In this document: positions 15,060 through 23,036 of the stretch, piece after piece
Position numbering within the stretch: the stretch's first letter is position 1
Layout of the letters: each line of letters opens with the position of its first letter
From: Mycobacterium sp.
GTDB lineage: Bacteria > Actinomycetota > Actinomycetes > RYN-182
DNA length: 37,053 bases
Direction of reading: 5' to 3'
Assembly: GCA_025965515.1 (NCBI GenBank)
Contig: JAOPWU010000141.1
Span: forward strand, 1 to 37,053
Made by a program: the position numbers and the translations under genes
Notes under the pieces: generated by a model
Told to the model about the DNA's origin: nothing
The model's database searches: none
The model's input: the letters and a program-made list of their open reading frames with translations, nothing else

Positions 15060-15082
15060 CCGGGCCCCTGACCCCGGCCCGG
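15060..15082 (+). terminator. Intercistronic hairpin between pstS and pstC
   Basis: CCGGGCC (15060-15066) and GGCCCGG (15076-15082) form a 7-bp stem 20 nt after the pstS stop. A second small stem, GGTGAC/GTCACC, lies at 15103-15121. Partial termination or mRNA protection would explain the usual excess of the binding protein over the permease. Confidence 0.4.
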
Positions 15083-15193
15083 TGTGACCGAGATCGCCCG
15101 GCGGTGACAGCCTTCGTCACCAAGGGGCACCATTCCCGCAGAAAAGCCACCCCGCAGTACCGCCCCGCAGTGCGGGTCGTCTTGGAGGCTCGC

Positions 15194-16222
15194 ATGGACC
15201 CGTCGCCCGCCGGCACCCCCGGCGGCCTCGTGGACGGCCCACATCCCGGTACCCCGACCCGGTTCACCGGGAAGGACACCAGGCGGGCGGACCGGATCTT
15301 CGCCGGCATCGCGCGGTCGGCCGGCATCCTGGTGCTGGTGATCATCGGCGCCATCGCGGTGTTCCTGGTCCTGCAGGCGCGCAGCTCGCTGGGCGCGGTC
15401 CACGGCGGTCTCAGCGGCTTCCTCACGCAGAAGCAGTGGAGCCCGGACGCCCCGGGTCACATCTTCGGCATCGCCGCCCTCGTCTTCGGCACCGTCGTCG
15501 CGGCCGCTCTCGCGCTGCTGTTCGCCACCCCGATCGCGGTGGGCGTGGCCCTGTTCACGACGGAGTACGCCCCGCGGCGGCTCGCCTCGCTCGTCAGCTC
15601 GCTGACGGACCTGCTGGCGGCCGTGCCCAGCGTCATCTACGGCCTGTGGGGCGCGCTGTTCCTCGCCCCCCGCATGACCGGGCTCGGACGGTTCCTCACG
15701 CAGCACTTCTCCGGGCTTCCGGTGATCGGCGCGGTCTTCACCAACACGACGGGCAACTGGACCGGCTCGCTGTTCGTGGCGGGCGTGGTGCTCGCCGTCA
15801 TGATCCTCCCGATCGTCACCGCCATCGCGCGGGAGGTCTTCAAGCAGACCCCCGTGCTCGAGAAGGAGGCCGCGATCGGCCTCGGCGCCACGAAGCTGGA
15901 GATGATCCGGCTGACGGTGCTGCCGTTCGGCAAGGCCGGTGTCGTCAGCGGCGCGATGCTCGGGCTGGGCCGCGCGCTCGGCGAGACCATCGCGGTCGCC
16001 CTGGTGCTCAGCGCCGCGAACGTGATCACCCCGCACATCCTGGCGCCGGGGGGCAACACGATCGCCGCGAACGTCAGCCTCCTGTTCCAGGAGGCGGGCA
16101 CCATCGGGCGCTCGGCGCTCATCGCGAGTGGCCTCGTGCTGTTCATCGTGACCTTCGCCGTGAACTTCCTGGCGCGCGCGATCATCGCCCGTAGCGGCGT
16201 CGCGGAACGGAGCACGGTATGA
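15194..16222 (+). CDS. pstC: Phosphate ABC transporter permease PstC
   Basis: A 342-residue permease subunit. An N-terminal polar stretch of ~40 residues precedes six or more membrane segments, including RSAGILVLVIIGAIAVFLVL and ALVFGTVVAAALALLFA. The EAA-type coupling loop is EKEAAIGLGATKLEMIRLTV, which docks on PstB. The family segment TDLLAAVPSVIYGLWG is intact. The ATG at 15194 has GGAGG 8 nt upstream; a longer frame from 15104 lacks such a site. Its last four bases overlap the pstA start (ATGA), so the two permeases are translationally coupled. Confidence 0.93.
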   Translation: MDPSPAGTPGGLVDGPHPGTPTRFTGKDTRRADRIFAGIARSAGILVLVIIGAIAVFLVLQARSSLGAVHGGLSGFLTQKQWSPDAPGHIFGIAALVFGTVVAAALALLFATPIAVGVALFTTEYAPRRLASLVSSLTDLLAAVPSVIYGLWGALFLAPRMTGLGRFLTQHFSGLPVIGAVFTNTTGNWTGSLFVAGVVLAVMILPIVTAIAREVFKQTPVLEKEAAIGLGATKLEMIRLTVLPFGKAGVVSGAMLGLGRALGETIAVALVLSAANVITPHILAPGGNTIAANVSLLFQEAGTIGRSALIASGLVLFIVTFAVNFLARAIIARSGVAERSTV

Positions 16223-17295
16223 CGACCACCGCTCCGGTCCGGGAGACCCCCGAGGCCCCGCTCGTGCACAGCACCCTGCGGGGCCGGACGCTGCCGCGGT
16301 GGGCGCTGCCCGCCGTCGCCGTCGTGGTCGCGGCCGTCACGTACGGCCTGTTCCAGGTCACCCCGATGCAGGGCCGCGCCGACGGGCTGGTCGTCTGGGC
16401 GGTGCTGTTCCTCGTCGCCGCGGCGCTCGTCGCCCGGGTGGTCGAGGGCCCGCGGCAGGCGAAGAACCGGCTGCTCACGCTCTTCGTCGGTACCTGCTTC
16501 GTGATCGCGATGCTGCCGCTGGTCGCCGTCGTCGCGTACACGGTGCAGCGGGGCCTGAAGCGGTTCGACGGCGCCTTCCTGACGCACTCGATGGCCTACA
16601 TCACGCCGCTGTCGCCGGCGGGCGGGGCGTACCACGCGATCATCGGGACGCTCGAGCAGGTGCTGCTGGCCGGCGTCATCGCGGTGCCGCTGGGGATGCT
16701 CGTCGCGATCTACACGATGGAGTACGGCGGCCGTGGCCTGCTGGCCCGCACCGTCACGTTCTTCATCGACGTCATGACCGGCGTGCCGTCCATCGTGGCC
16801 GGCCTGTTCATCTTCGCGTTCTGGGTGCTCGGCCTCGGGATGGGCTTCTCCGGGTTCGCCGGCTCGCTGGCGCTGGCGATCCTCATGCTGCCGGTCGTCG
16901 TGCGGTCGACGGAGGAGATGATCCGGCTGGTGCCCGCCTCGCTGCGCGAGGCGTCCTACGCGCTCGGCGTGCCGCGCTGGAAGACGATCCTGCACATCGT
17001 GCTGCCGACGGCGAAGGCCGGGATCGTCACCGGTGTCATGCTGGCGGTGGCCCGCGTCATCGGGGAGACGGCACCGCTCCTGCTCACCGTCGGCGACAAC
17101 AGCTTCATCAACACCGATCCGTTCTCCGGACAGCAGGCGAGCCTCTCGCTGTTCGTGTTCCAGCAGGTCCGCAGCGGCGCCCAGTTCAACGTCGACCGGG
17201 CCTGGGCGGGCGCGCTGGCGCTGATCCTGCTGGTGCTCGTCCTGAACCTGATCGCCCGCCTGATCACCCGTCGCAGTTCCGTCGGCCGGAGGTAG
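16219..17295 (+). CDS. pstA: Phosphate ABC transporter permease PstA
   Basis: A 358-residue permease, partner of PstC. The first third has three extra hydrophobic segments ([17 protein letters not shown], then [18 protein letters not shown]) that many PstA proteins lack, so it is longer than the E. coli form. The core shows [19 protein letters not shown] and the coupling loop [20 protein letters not shown]. The ATG overlaps pstC by 4 nt, and the ribosome site for pstB (GGAGG) lies within its last codons. It forms the membrane pore with PstC. Confidence 0.93.
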   Translation: MTTTAPVRETPEAPLVHSTLRGRTLPRWALPAVAVVVAAVTYGLFQVTPMQGRADGLVVWAVLFLVAAALVARVVEGPRQAKNRLLTLFVGTCFVIAMLPLVAVVAYTVQRGLKRFDGAFLTHSMAYITPLSPAGGAYHAIIGTLEQVLLAGVIAVPLGMLVAIYTMEYGGRGLLARTVTFFIDVMTGVPSIVAGLFIFAFWVLGLGMGFSGFAGSLALAILMLPVVVRSTEEMIRLVPASLREASYALGVPRWKTILHIVLPTAKAGIVTGVMLAVARVIGETAPLLLTVGDNSFINTDPFSGQQASLSLFVFQQVRSGAQFNVDRAWAGALALILLVLVLNLIARLITRRSSVGRR

Positions 17296-17299
17296 TCCC

Positions 17300-18076
17300 G
17301 TGTCCAAGCGCATCGACGTCTCGGGGCTGTCCGCCTACTACGGCTCCTTCAAGGCGATCAGCGACGTCAACATCGCCATCGAGCCGAACAGCATCGTGGC
17401 CTTCATCGGCCCGTCCGGCTGCGGCAAGTCGACCTTCCTGCGCACGCTCAACCGCATGCACGAGGTGCTGCCGGGCGCGCGCGTCGAGGGCAAGGTGCTC
17501 CTCGACGACGAGGACATCTACGGCCCCGGCATCGACCCGGTGGCGGTCCGCCGCACCATCGGCATGGTGTTCCAGCGGCCCAACCCGTTCCCGTCGATGT
17601 CGATCTACGACAACGTCGCCAGTGGCCTGCGGCTCAACGGTGTGAAGAAGAAGTCGGTCCTCGACGACGCGGTCGAGAAGGCCCTGCGCGGCGCGAACCT
17701 CTGGAACGAGGTGTCCGACCGGCTCGACAAGCCGGGCGCCGGCCTCTCCGGCGGCCAGCAGCAGCGCATGTGCATCGCCCGCGCCACGGCGGTCGAGCCG
17801 GAGGTGCTGCTGATGGACGAGCCGTGCTCCGCCCTCGACCCGATCTCCACGCTGGCGATCGAGGACCTGATGACGAAGATCAAGCAGGAGTACACGATCG
17901 TCATCGTCACGCACAACATGCAGCAGGCGGCGCGCGTGAGCGACATGACGGCGTTCTTCACGATCGACAAGACGGGCGACCCGGGCCGGCTGGTGGAGTA
18001 CGACGCCACCTCGAAGATCTTCAAGAACCCGTCGGAGAAGCGCACCGAGGACTACATTTCCGGTCGCTTCGGCTGA
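17300..18076 (+). CDS. pstB: Phosphate ABC transporter ATPase PstB
   Basis: A 258-residue ATPase that powers PstCA. Walker A is GPSGCGKST (37-45), the Q loop VFQRPNPFP (Gln92), the signature LSGGQQQR (149-156), Walker B VLLMDEP (169-175) and the switch His205 in IVTHN. The GTG at 17300 follows GGAGG in the end of pstA. No phoU gene follows, as is usual in actinobacteria where phoU sits elsewhere. The operon order pstS-C-A-B is complete. Confidence 0.95.
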   Translation: MSKRIDVSGLSAYYGSFKAISDVNIAIEPNSIVAFIGPSGCGKSTFLRTLNRMHEVLPGARVEGKVLLDDEDIYGPGIDPVAVRRTIGMVFQRPNPFPSMSIYDNVASGLRLNGVKKKSVLDDAVEKALRGANLWNEVSDRLDKPGAGLSGGQQQRMCIARATAVEPEVLLMDEPCSALDPISTLAIEDLMTKIKQEYTIVIVTHNMQQAARVSDMTAFFTIDKTGDPGRLVEYDATSKIFKNPSEKRTEDYISGRFG

Positions 18077-18186
18077 GCCCGGCGCCTCCCGGATCGGCCC
18101 CGGACCGGCTCCCCGGCGGCGACCGGTACCCTGGCTGTATCCCGCACCGTGCATCGGTGCGCCCCCGATGTCGGAAGTAGGTCCTC

Positions 18187-18285
18187 ATGGGCTCCGTGAT
18201 CAAGAAGCGCCGCAAGCGCATGGCGAAGAAGAAGCACCGCAAGCTGCTGAAGAAGACGCGTGTGCAGCGTCGTAACAAGAAGTAG
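18187..18285 (+). CDS. Small ribosomal subunit protein bS22 (32 residues)
   Basis: A 32-residue, extremely basic protein that starts [20 protein letters not shown] and ends TRVQRRNKK. This is the AURKAIP1/COX24-like peptide of actinobacteria, found in mycobacterial ribosomes as bS22; Rv0500B is the equivalent. Eighteen of 32 residues are Lys or Arg. The ATG at 18187 has GGAAGTAGG upstream. The 110-nt gap to pstB contains a GCACCG-N5-CGGTGC hairpin (18144-18160) in the likely 5' leader, and TACCCT near 18127 as a possible -10. A strong hairpin follows the stop. It is below usual gene-calling length. Confidence 0.88.
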   Translation: MGSVIKKRRKRMAKKKHRKLLKKTRVQRRNKK

Positions 18286-18301
18286 CTCGCCCTACGCAGC
18301 A

Positions 18302-18335
18302 GAGAGCCGCCGCCCCCCTGGGGTCGGCGGCTCTC
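18302..18335. terminator. Bidirectional 11-bp terminator hairpin
   Basis: GAGAGCCGCCG (18302-18312) and CGGCGGCTCTC (18325-18335) are exact complements with a C/G-rich loop that can pair further. It lies between the convergent bS22 gene and the reductase gene and can end both transcripts. Confidence 0.75.
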
Positions 18336-18351
18336 CTGCGTCCGGCGTGGT

Positions 18352-19398
18352 TCAGCGGGCCGGCTCGGGGACGACCTCGCCCGCCTGGGCGGTGTGGGCC
18401 GCGGGAACGACCTCCGCCGGCCGCGGCGGGGGCGGCGGCGTCCCGTCGCCGAACGGCCGGCCGCCCAGCGCCTCCCGCCCCGACGGCACCAGCCACCCGG
18501 ACAGGTCCGGGCCGAGCGGCACGATGCCGGTCGGGTTGATGGTCCGGTGGACCACGTAGTAGTGCCGCTTGATGTGGTCGAAGTCGATCGTGTCGCCGAA
18601 GCCCGGCGTCTGGAACAGGTCCCGCGCGTAGGCCCACAGCACCGGCAGCTCGGTCAGCGTGTTCCGGTTGCACTTGAAGTGGCCGTGGTAGACCGCGTCG
18701 AACCGGACCAGCGTGGTGAACAGCCGGACGTCGGCCTCGGTGATGGTGTCGCCCACCAGGTACCGCTGCCCGCTCAGCCGCTCCGAGAGCCAGTCGAGCC
18801 GCGTGAACAGCTGCCGGTAGGCCTTCTCGTACGCGTGCTGGCCGCCCGCGAAGCCGGCCCGGTAGACGCCGTTGTTGACGTCCGCGTAGACGACCGCGTT
18901 GACCTCGTCGATCTCGGCCCGCAGCGCGTCGGGGTACAGGTCGGGCGCGCCCGGACGGTGGTACTCACGCCACTCGGTCGACAGGTCGAGGGTCAGCTGC
19001 GGGTAGTCGTTGGTGACGACCTGCCCGGTCGGGATGTCCACGATGGCGGGCACCGTGATGCCGCGCTCGTAGCCCGGGAAGCGGGCGAAGTAGGCGTCCT
19101 GGAGCCGCTCGATACCGAGCACCGGGTCCCGGCCGCCGGGGTCCAGGTCGAACGTCCAGCTGCGGGCGTCGTGCGTCGGGCCGGCCACGGCCATGGACAG
19201 CGCGTCCTCGAGCCCCAGCAGCCGCCGCACGATGATCGCCCGGTTCGCCCACGGGCAGGCGCGGGCCACGGCCAGCCGGTACCGGCCCGGCTCGACGGGG
19301 TACCCGTCCCGCCCGTCCGCGGTGATCCGCGTCGTGATGTAGGCGCTGTCGCGGTTGTACTCGGCGCTGCTCTTCTCGGCCGTGCTCTGCTCGCTCAC
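18352..19398 (-). CDS. Xi-class (glutathionyl-hydroquinone reductase-like) thiol transferase
   Basis: A 348-residue protein of the ECM4/YqjG family. The active-site motif is ACPWANR with Cys48, and the C-terminal helical half (YLVGDTITEADVRLFTTLVR) follows the GST fold. Family members reduce S-glutathionyl-hydroquinones. Because the organism makes mycothiol, the actual thiol is probably mycothiol rather than glutathione, which is inference. A Pro-rich tail of ~45 residues (TPPPPPRPAEV) extends past the family's usual end. The GTG at 19398 has AGGA about 9 nt upstream. It is convergent with bS22 and 38 nt after the ATP-grasp gene, with the same direction. Confidence 0.85.
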   Translation of the reverse strand: MSEQSTAEKSSAEYNRDSAYITTRITADGRDGYPVEPGRYRLAVARACPWANRAIIVRRLLGLEDALSMAVAGPTHDARSWTFDLDPGGRDPVLGIERLQDAYFARFPGYERGITVPAIVDIPTGQVVTNDYPQLTLDLSTEWREYHRPGAPDLYPDALRAEIDEVNAVVYADVNNGVYRAGFAGGQHAYEKAYRQLFTRLDWLSERLSGQRYLVGDTITEADVRLFTTLVRFDAVYHGHFKCNRNTLTELPVLWAYARDLFQTPGFGDTIDFDHIKRHYYVVHRTINPTGIVPLGPDLSGWLVPSGREALGGRPFGDGTPPPPPRPAEVVPAAHTAQAGEVVPEPAR

Positions 19399-19436
19399 GC
19401 CGCCATCCTGCCCGCCGTCGCCCGGAGAACGCCCCG

Positions 19437-20318
19437 TCAGCCCAGCAATCGGCCGATCTCCTCGGCGTACCGGTCGGCGGCCCCGTCGGAGCTGCCGAGG
19501 AAGAGTTCCGGCTCGATGAGTTCCAGCTCCATCAGCTGCAGCCCCGCCGGGTTCTCCGCCGTGACCGGGGCGCCCCGCACCAAGTCGACCCGGGCGTACA
19601 GCAGCTCGTCGCCGCCCGGCACGGCCGCCAGCGCCCGGTCCGCCGCGGCCCGCTCGTCGGGGGTCGCCTCGTGGCGCCGCACGGAGCCGCCGTGGTGCCC
19701 CTGCACCCGGTAGTCGCCGGTGGCCGGCAGCTTGCAGACCGCGTGGCTGTAGTGGCCGCCGAGGTGGAGCACCGACAGCTCGCCGTCGGCGACCGCGGGG
19801 ACGTACGGCTGCACCAGGACGTCGGAGTGCGTCGCGAGCTGCTCCAGGTGCTCCACGACCGCGGGGGAGCCCGCCGGGCCGCGCAGCGCGCCGCGGGCCC
19901 CGCTGCCGACGCCGGGCTTCACGACCACCTCGCCGAGGCCCCGCAGCGCGGCCCGCTGCTCCGCCGTGCGCGCCCCTGCCCGCACGACCCGCGTCGGCAC
20001 GGTCGGCACCCCGGCCTCGGCGAGTTCCAGCAGGTACTGCTTGTGGCTGTTCCACCGCAGCACGCGCGCGGGGTTCGCCAGCCGGGTCACCGCGTCGACG
20101 CGGTCGGCCCAGGCCAGGAACTCCCGGGCGCGGCCGGGGTAGTCCCACGGCGTCCGCACCACGACGACGTCGGCGGCCCCCCAGTCCGCGTCGCCGTCCC
20201 ACGGCACCAGCGCGGCGCCGACCCCGCGGGCGGCGAAGGCGTCGAGCAGCAGCGTGTTCTCGTGGACGGGGCGCGGCAGCTCCCGGGCCGTGGCGAGCAG
20301 GACGCGGGGAGCGGTCAT
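19437..20318 (-). CDS. ATP-grasp family ligase of unknown substrate
   Basis: A 293-residue ATP-grasp enzyme. The ATP-binding strand EVVVKPGVGSGARG, the adenine/ribose segment VLVQPYVP and the metal-binding end LMELELIEPELFL are visible. The N-terminal third (VVVVRTPWDYPGRAREFLAWA) is a pre-ATP-grasp domain. Such enzymes join a carboxylate to an amine or thiol through an acyl phosphate. The substrate is unknown; similar stand-alone proteins are common in actinobacteria. The ATG at 20318 faces a gap of 82 nt that carries the first copy of a 30-bp direct repeat. It may be cotranscribed with the reductase downstream. Confidence 0.8.
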   Translation of the reverse strand: MTAPRVLLATARELPRPVHENTLLLDAFAARGVGAALVPWDGDADWGAADVVVVRTPWDYPGRAREFLAWADRVDAVTRLANPARVLRWNSHKQYLLELAEAGVPTVPTRVVRAGARTAEQRAALRGLGEVVVKPGVGSGARGALRGPAGSPAVVEHLEQLATHSDVLVQPYVPAVADGELSVLHLGGHYSHAVCKLPATGDYRVQGHHGGSVRRHEATPDERAAADRALAAVPGGDELLYARVDLVRGAPVTAENPAGLQLMELELIEPELFLGSSDGAADRYAEEIGRLLG

Positions 20319-20347
20319 GCCGGGCCCCTCCCCGCTGGTCGCTGCCC

Positions 20348-20377
20348 GACACCCGGGCGCCCCCGCCGACCCCCGGG
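20348..20377. repeat. Left copy of a 30-bp direct repeat bracketing the PD-(D/E)XK-like gene
   Basis: The first 23 bases (starting GACACCCGGGCGCC) are identical to 21915-21937, then one mismatch (C/T) and a shared CCCGGG. The copies are 1567 bp apart and contain exactly one gene. Confidence 0.85.
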
Positions 20378-20400
20378 GACCGAAGCGGTGCAGAGGCTTG

Positions 20401-21786
20401 TCAGGCCTGGGCGGACCCGGCCGCCGCCTCGGCTGGGGGAGTGTCCGTCGCCACTCCGTCCTGAGAGGACAAGGCAGTGGAGACCAGCGCTCGGGCCACG
20501 CCGGGCTCGCTGATCTCCTCGGGGGAGGGCTCGCGCAGCTTCGGCGGACGCGCCGACCACGCCTTCAACTTTTGGACGACGTCGCCGTAGAACACGTCAA
20601 CCAGCTCCAGTACGGAGGTGATGAAGGCGCCGCGCCCGAGACCCCGCTTGGTCCCCATGGGGACGGTCAACGTCACGCGGAAGGACCGCAGTTCCTTGCT
20701 CGGATCGGATACCAGGACGGACGGGTCGGCGCGGACGTCCTTGAGCAGAGCCGACGTGCTGCCACGGCTATACGCGGCCGTGGCGTCAATCCTCAGCCCG
20801 TCCGGTGCATCCTTGAGCTGGCGGACCAGCCAATTGACGCGGGTGGTGGGACGACCCTCTTTGGGTGCATCTACATCAACACTGGCCGAGATCTGGCCGG
20901 CCCGGAGATCCGCGACGATGGCGAGCGTGCCTATTGCCCCGGGTATGCGGATACCGCCTTCCATACGGCCGCCGGTGACGAGGCCAGACACGACCGCCTG
21001 ATTCCGAGCGGCCGGGTCCGCGAGCTCTTTTCGTGAGAGGGCCGGCGTGACCTCGGTGCCCACGTCCTTGCCGAGCTGGAGACTCGCGAACCGGATGAGG
21101 GAGTCCCACCTTCCAGCGACGTCGGCGGCGGCCTTGTCAGCCGCCCGTAGCGTCCCGGCGCTGACCGACTCGCGGACGCCCACCCAGGACGGCCCCATGT
21201 CATTGAACTCGAGTGCACCGGACCGCGGGTGCTCCAGGTACCGAATCAGTTCACCCAGGATCCACGCCTGATCTGGGTCGGCCACCCCACGGTGGGTCTT
21301 CTGGACCTGTGCCTCGGCGAGAATCTCGCTCCAGGGCAGGTGATGAACGGCGACCTTCTTCAACTTACGCTTGTCCAGCGTCGTGGGGTGCGTGCCCGGA
21401 ACTGCTGGCAGTTCATTGCTGATGGTCAACAGCGCATCGAACCCCTGCTCCTTGGCCACATCCAGGTAGGCCTCGAGTTGGTCGCTCTGGAGGTTGTTGC
21501 TGCCGGTCTTGACCTCGACCAAGGCCGTCCAGCTCTTGGCCCCCCGCCGGACCCGGATCAGACCGTCGGGGTAGAGCCGCTTGTCCCCGAGGATGAACGG
21601 GACCTCGATGTAGCACTCGATGGTGCCGGCGGGCGCACCAAGGCGGCCGGTGATTCCGCGGCCGAATTCCTTGACGGCCACCAGGACAGCCAGCAGTGCC
21701 GAGGTTCCCCGCCGCTCCTGTTCCTCGGGCCCGTTGATCCCCGATGTGGGGATCAAACGCGCGGCGTGCCATGTCTCCTCGGACAC
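20401..21786 (-). CDS. Predicted PD-(D/E)XK nuclease-fold protein, unknown function
   Basis: A 461-residue protein that I do not recognise as a named family. Residues 60-120 carry a restriction-endonuclease-like core: YPDGLIRVRRG (Asp74), TALVEVKTG (Glu91-x-Lys93), then LQSDQLEAYLDVAKEQGFDA as the following helix. The rest has a mixed alpha/beta region and an Ala/Pro-rich tail. GC is lower than the flanks (36 of 60 at 21421). It is bracketed by a 30-bp direct repeat and separates the divergent ATP-grasp and epimerase genes, so it was probably acquired. A solitary defence or repair nuclease is possible; no methylase or partner gene is beside it. The fold call is from motif pattern only. Confidence 0.65.
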   Translation of the reverse strand: MSEETWHAARLIPTSGINGPEEQERRGTSALLAVLVAVKEFGRGITGRLGAPAGTIECYIEVPFILGDKRLYPDGLIRVRRGAKSWTALVEVKTGSNNLQSDQLEAYLDVAKEQGFDALLTISNELPAVPGTHPTTLDKRKLKKVAVHHLPWSEILAEAQVQKTHRGVADPDQAWILGELIRYLEHPRSGALEFNDMGPSWVGVRESVSAGTLRAADKAAADVAGRWDSLIRFASLQLGKDVGTEVTPALSRKELADPAARNQAVVSGLVTGGRMEGGIRIPGAIGTLAIVADLRAGQISASVDVDAPKEGRPTTRVNWLVRQLKDAPDGLRIDATAAYSRGSTSALLKDVRADPSVLVSDPSKELRSFRVTLTVPMGTKRGLGRGAFITSVLELVDVFYGDVVQKLKAWSARPPKLREPSPEEISEPGVARALVSTALSSQDGVATDTPPAEAAAGSAQA

Positions 21787-21914
21787 CGGAACTCCCTGCT
21801 TCTGCAGCGGTTGATCGCAATACCTGACGGTAGAAGATCGCGGTACCTGGCGAGCCGCGTTTCATGCGACTGACCAGCTCTTCGCCGCGTCGAGCCTAGG
21901 TGGCCACTTCGACG

Positions 21915-21944
21915 GACACCCGGGCGCCCCCGCCGACTCCCGGG
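21915..21944. repeat. Right copy of the 30-bp direct repeat
   Basis: Pairs with 20348-20377 (29/30). It lies in the gap between the start of the nuclease-like gene (21786) and the epimerase start (21987). Recombination between copies would leave the ATP-grasp and epimerase genes divergent across roughly 100 nt. Confidence 0.85.
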
Positions 21945-21986
21945 ACGGGCACCCCTGGTGGCCCATCGCCCCCTTAGAGTGACCCC

Positions 21987-23036
21987 ATGCGACCGCGCAG
22001 AGTGCTCGTCACGGGCGCCAGCCGCTACCTCGGGGGACGACTGGCCACCTGGCTGGCAGCCGACCCGGCCATCGAGGTCGTCATCGGCGTGGACACCGTC
22101 GCCCCGAAGACCGACCTGGGCCGCACCGAGTTCGTGCGCGCCGACATCCGCAACCCGCTGATCGGCAAGGTCATCAGCCAGGCGGAGATCGACACCGTCG
22201 TCCACATGAACGTCATCGCCACCCCGGTCACCGCAGGCGGTCGGGCGGCGATGAAGGAGATCAACGTCATCGGCACGATGCAGCTGCTCGCCGCGTGCCA
22301 GAAGGCGCCCAGCGTCCGCAAGCTCGTCGTGAAGTCGACGGCCGGCGTCTACGGCTCCTCGGGGCGGGACCCGGCGCTCTTCACCGAGCAGACCGAGCCG
22401 CGGTCGGTGCCCCAGTCCGGCTACGCCAAGGACATCACCGAGGTCGAGGGGTACGTCCGCGGTTTCGGCCGCCGCCGCCCCGACGTGGTCGTCAGCACGC
22501 TGCGCTTCACGAACTTCGTCGGGCCGCGCGTCGACACCCCGTTGACCCGGTACTTCTCGCTGCCGACGGTGCCGACGGTCCTCGGCTTCGATCCGCGGCT
22601 GCAGTTCCTGCACGAGGACGACGCGCTGGCCGCGCTGCACCGGGCGGTGATGCAGGACCTGCCGGGCATCACGAACATCGGCGGGGACGGGGTGCTGCTG
22701 CTCTCGCAGGCGATCCGGCGGGCCGGCCGCGTGCAGCTCCCGGTGCCGGTGCCGCTCGTGCACCTGGCCGCGCAGCTGGCGCGGCGGTCCGGGCTCGTGG
22801 ACTTCTCGCCGGAGCAGCTGACCTTCGTGGAGTACGGCCGCGCCGTCGACACCACGCGGATGCGGGACGTCTTCGGCTTCACGCCCCGTTACACGACCCG
22901 CGCGGCGTTCGACGACTTCGTGCGGGCCCGCGGGCTGCGGCACGTGAGCCCGGAGCAGCTGGAGGCGGTCGAACACGCAGCCCTGGCCCTGGCCGTACGG
23001 GCCGACGACTTCGTCCGAGGGGGCGCCCATGCCTGA
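21987..23036 (+). CDS. NAD-dependent epimerase/dehydratase (SDR), GalE2-like
   Basis: A 349-residue extended SDR. The dinucleotide loop TGASRYLGG (residues 9-17) and VVKSTAGVYGSS are clear. At the place of the catalytic Tyr-x-x-x-Lys the sequence reads SGYAKDITE, so the spacing is not canonical and classic epimerase chemistry is uncertain. Runs such as EFVRADIRNP and FNIGADG-like TNIGGDGVLLLSQAIRRAGR match Rv0501 as I recall it. The ATG at 21987 has only a weak AGAG ribosome site. The gene overlaps the acyltransferase by 8 nt, as in the mycobacterial Rv0501-Rv0502 pair, so they form an operon and may act on an envelope lipid or sugar. Confidence 0.82.
   Translation: MRPRRVLVTGASRYLGGRLATWLAADPAIEVVIGVDTVAPKTDLGRTEFVRADIRNPLIGKVISQAEIDTVVHMNVIATPVTAGGRAAMKEINVIGTMQLLAACQKAPSVRKLVVKSTAGVYGSSGRDPALFTEQTEPRSVPQSGYAKDITEVEGYVRGFGRRRPDVVVSTLRFTNFVGPRVDTPLTRYFSLPTVPTVLGFDPRLQFLHEDDALAALHRAVMQDLPGITNIGGDGVLLLSQAIRRAGRVQLPVPVPLVHLAAQLARRSGLVDFSPEQLTFVEYGRAVDTTRMRDVFGFTPRYTTRAAFDDFVRARGLRHVSPEQLEAVEHAALALAVRADDFVRGGAHA

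Noticed and set aside
13793-16036. A 747-codon open frame on the minus strand
   Set aside because: It is antisense to pstS and pstC and has the Gly/Arg/Asp-rich composition of a shadow frame.
20348-21944. Insertion sequence around the nuclease-like gene
   Set aside because: The flanking repeats are direct, not inverted, and the gene does not look like a transposase (no DDE or HUH motif seen).
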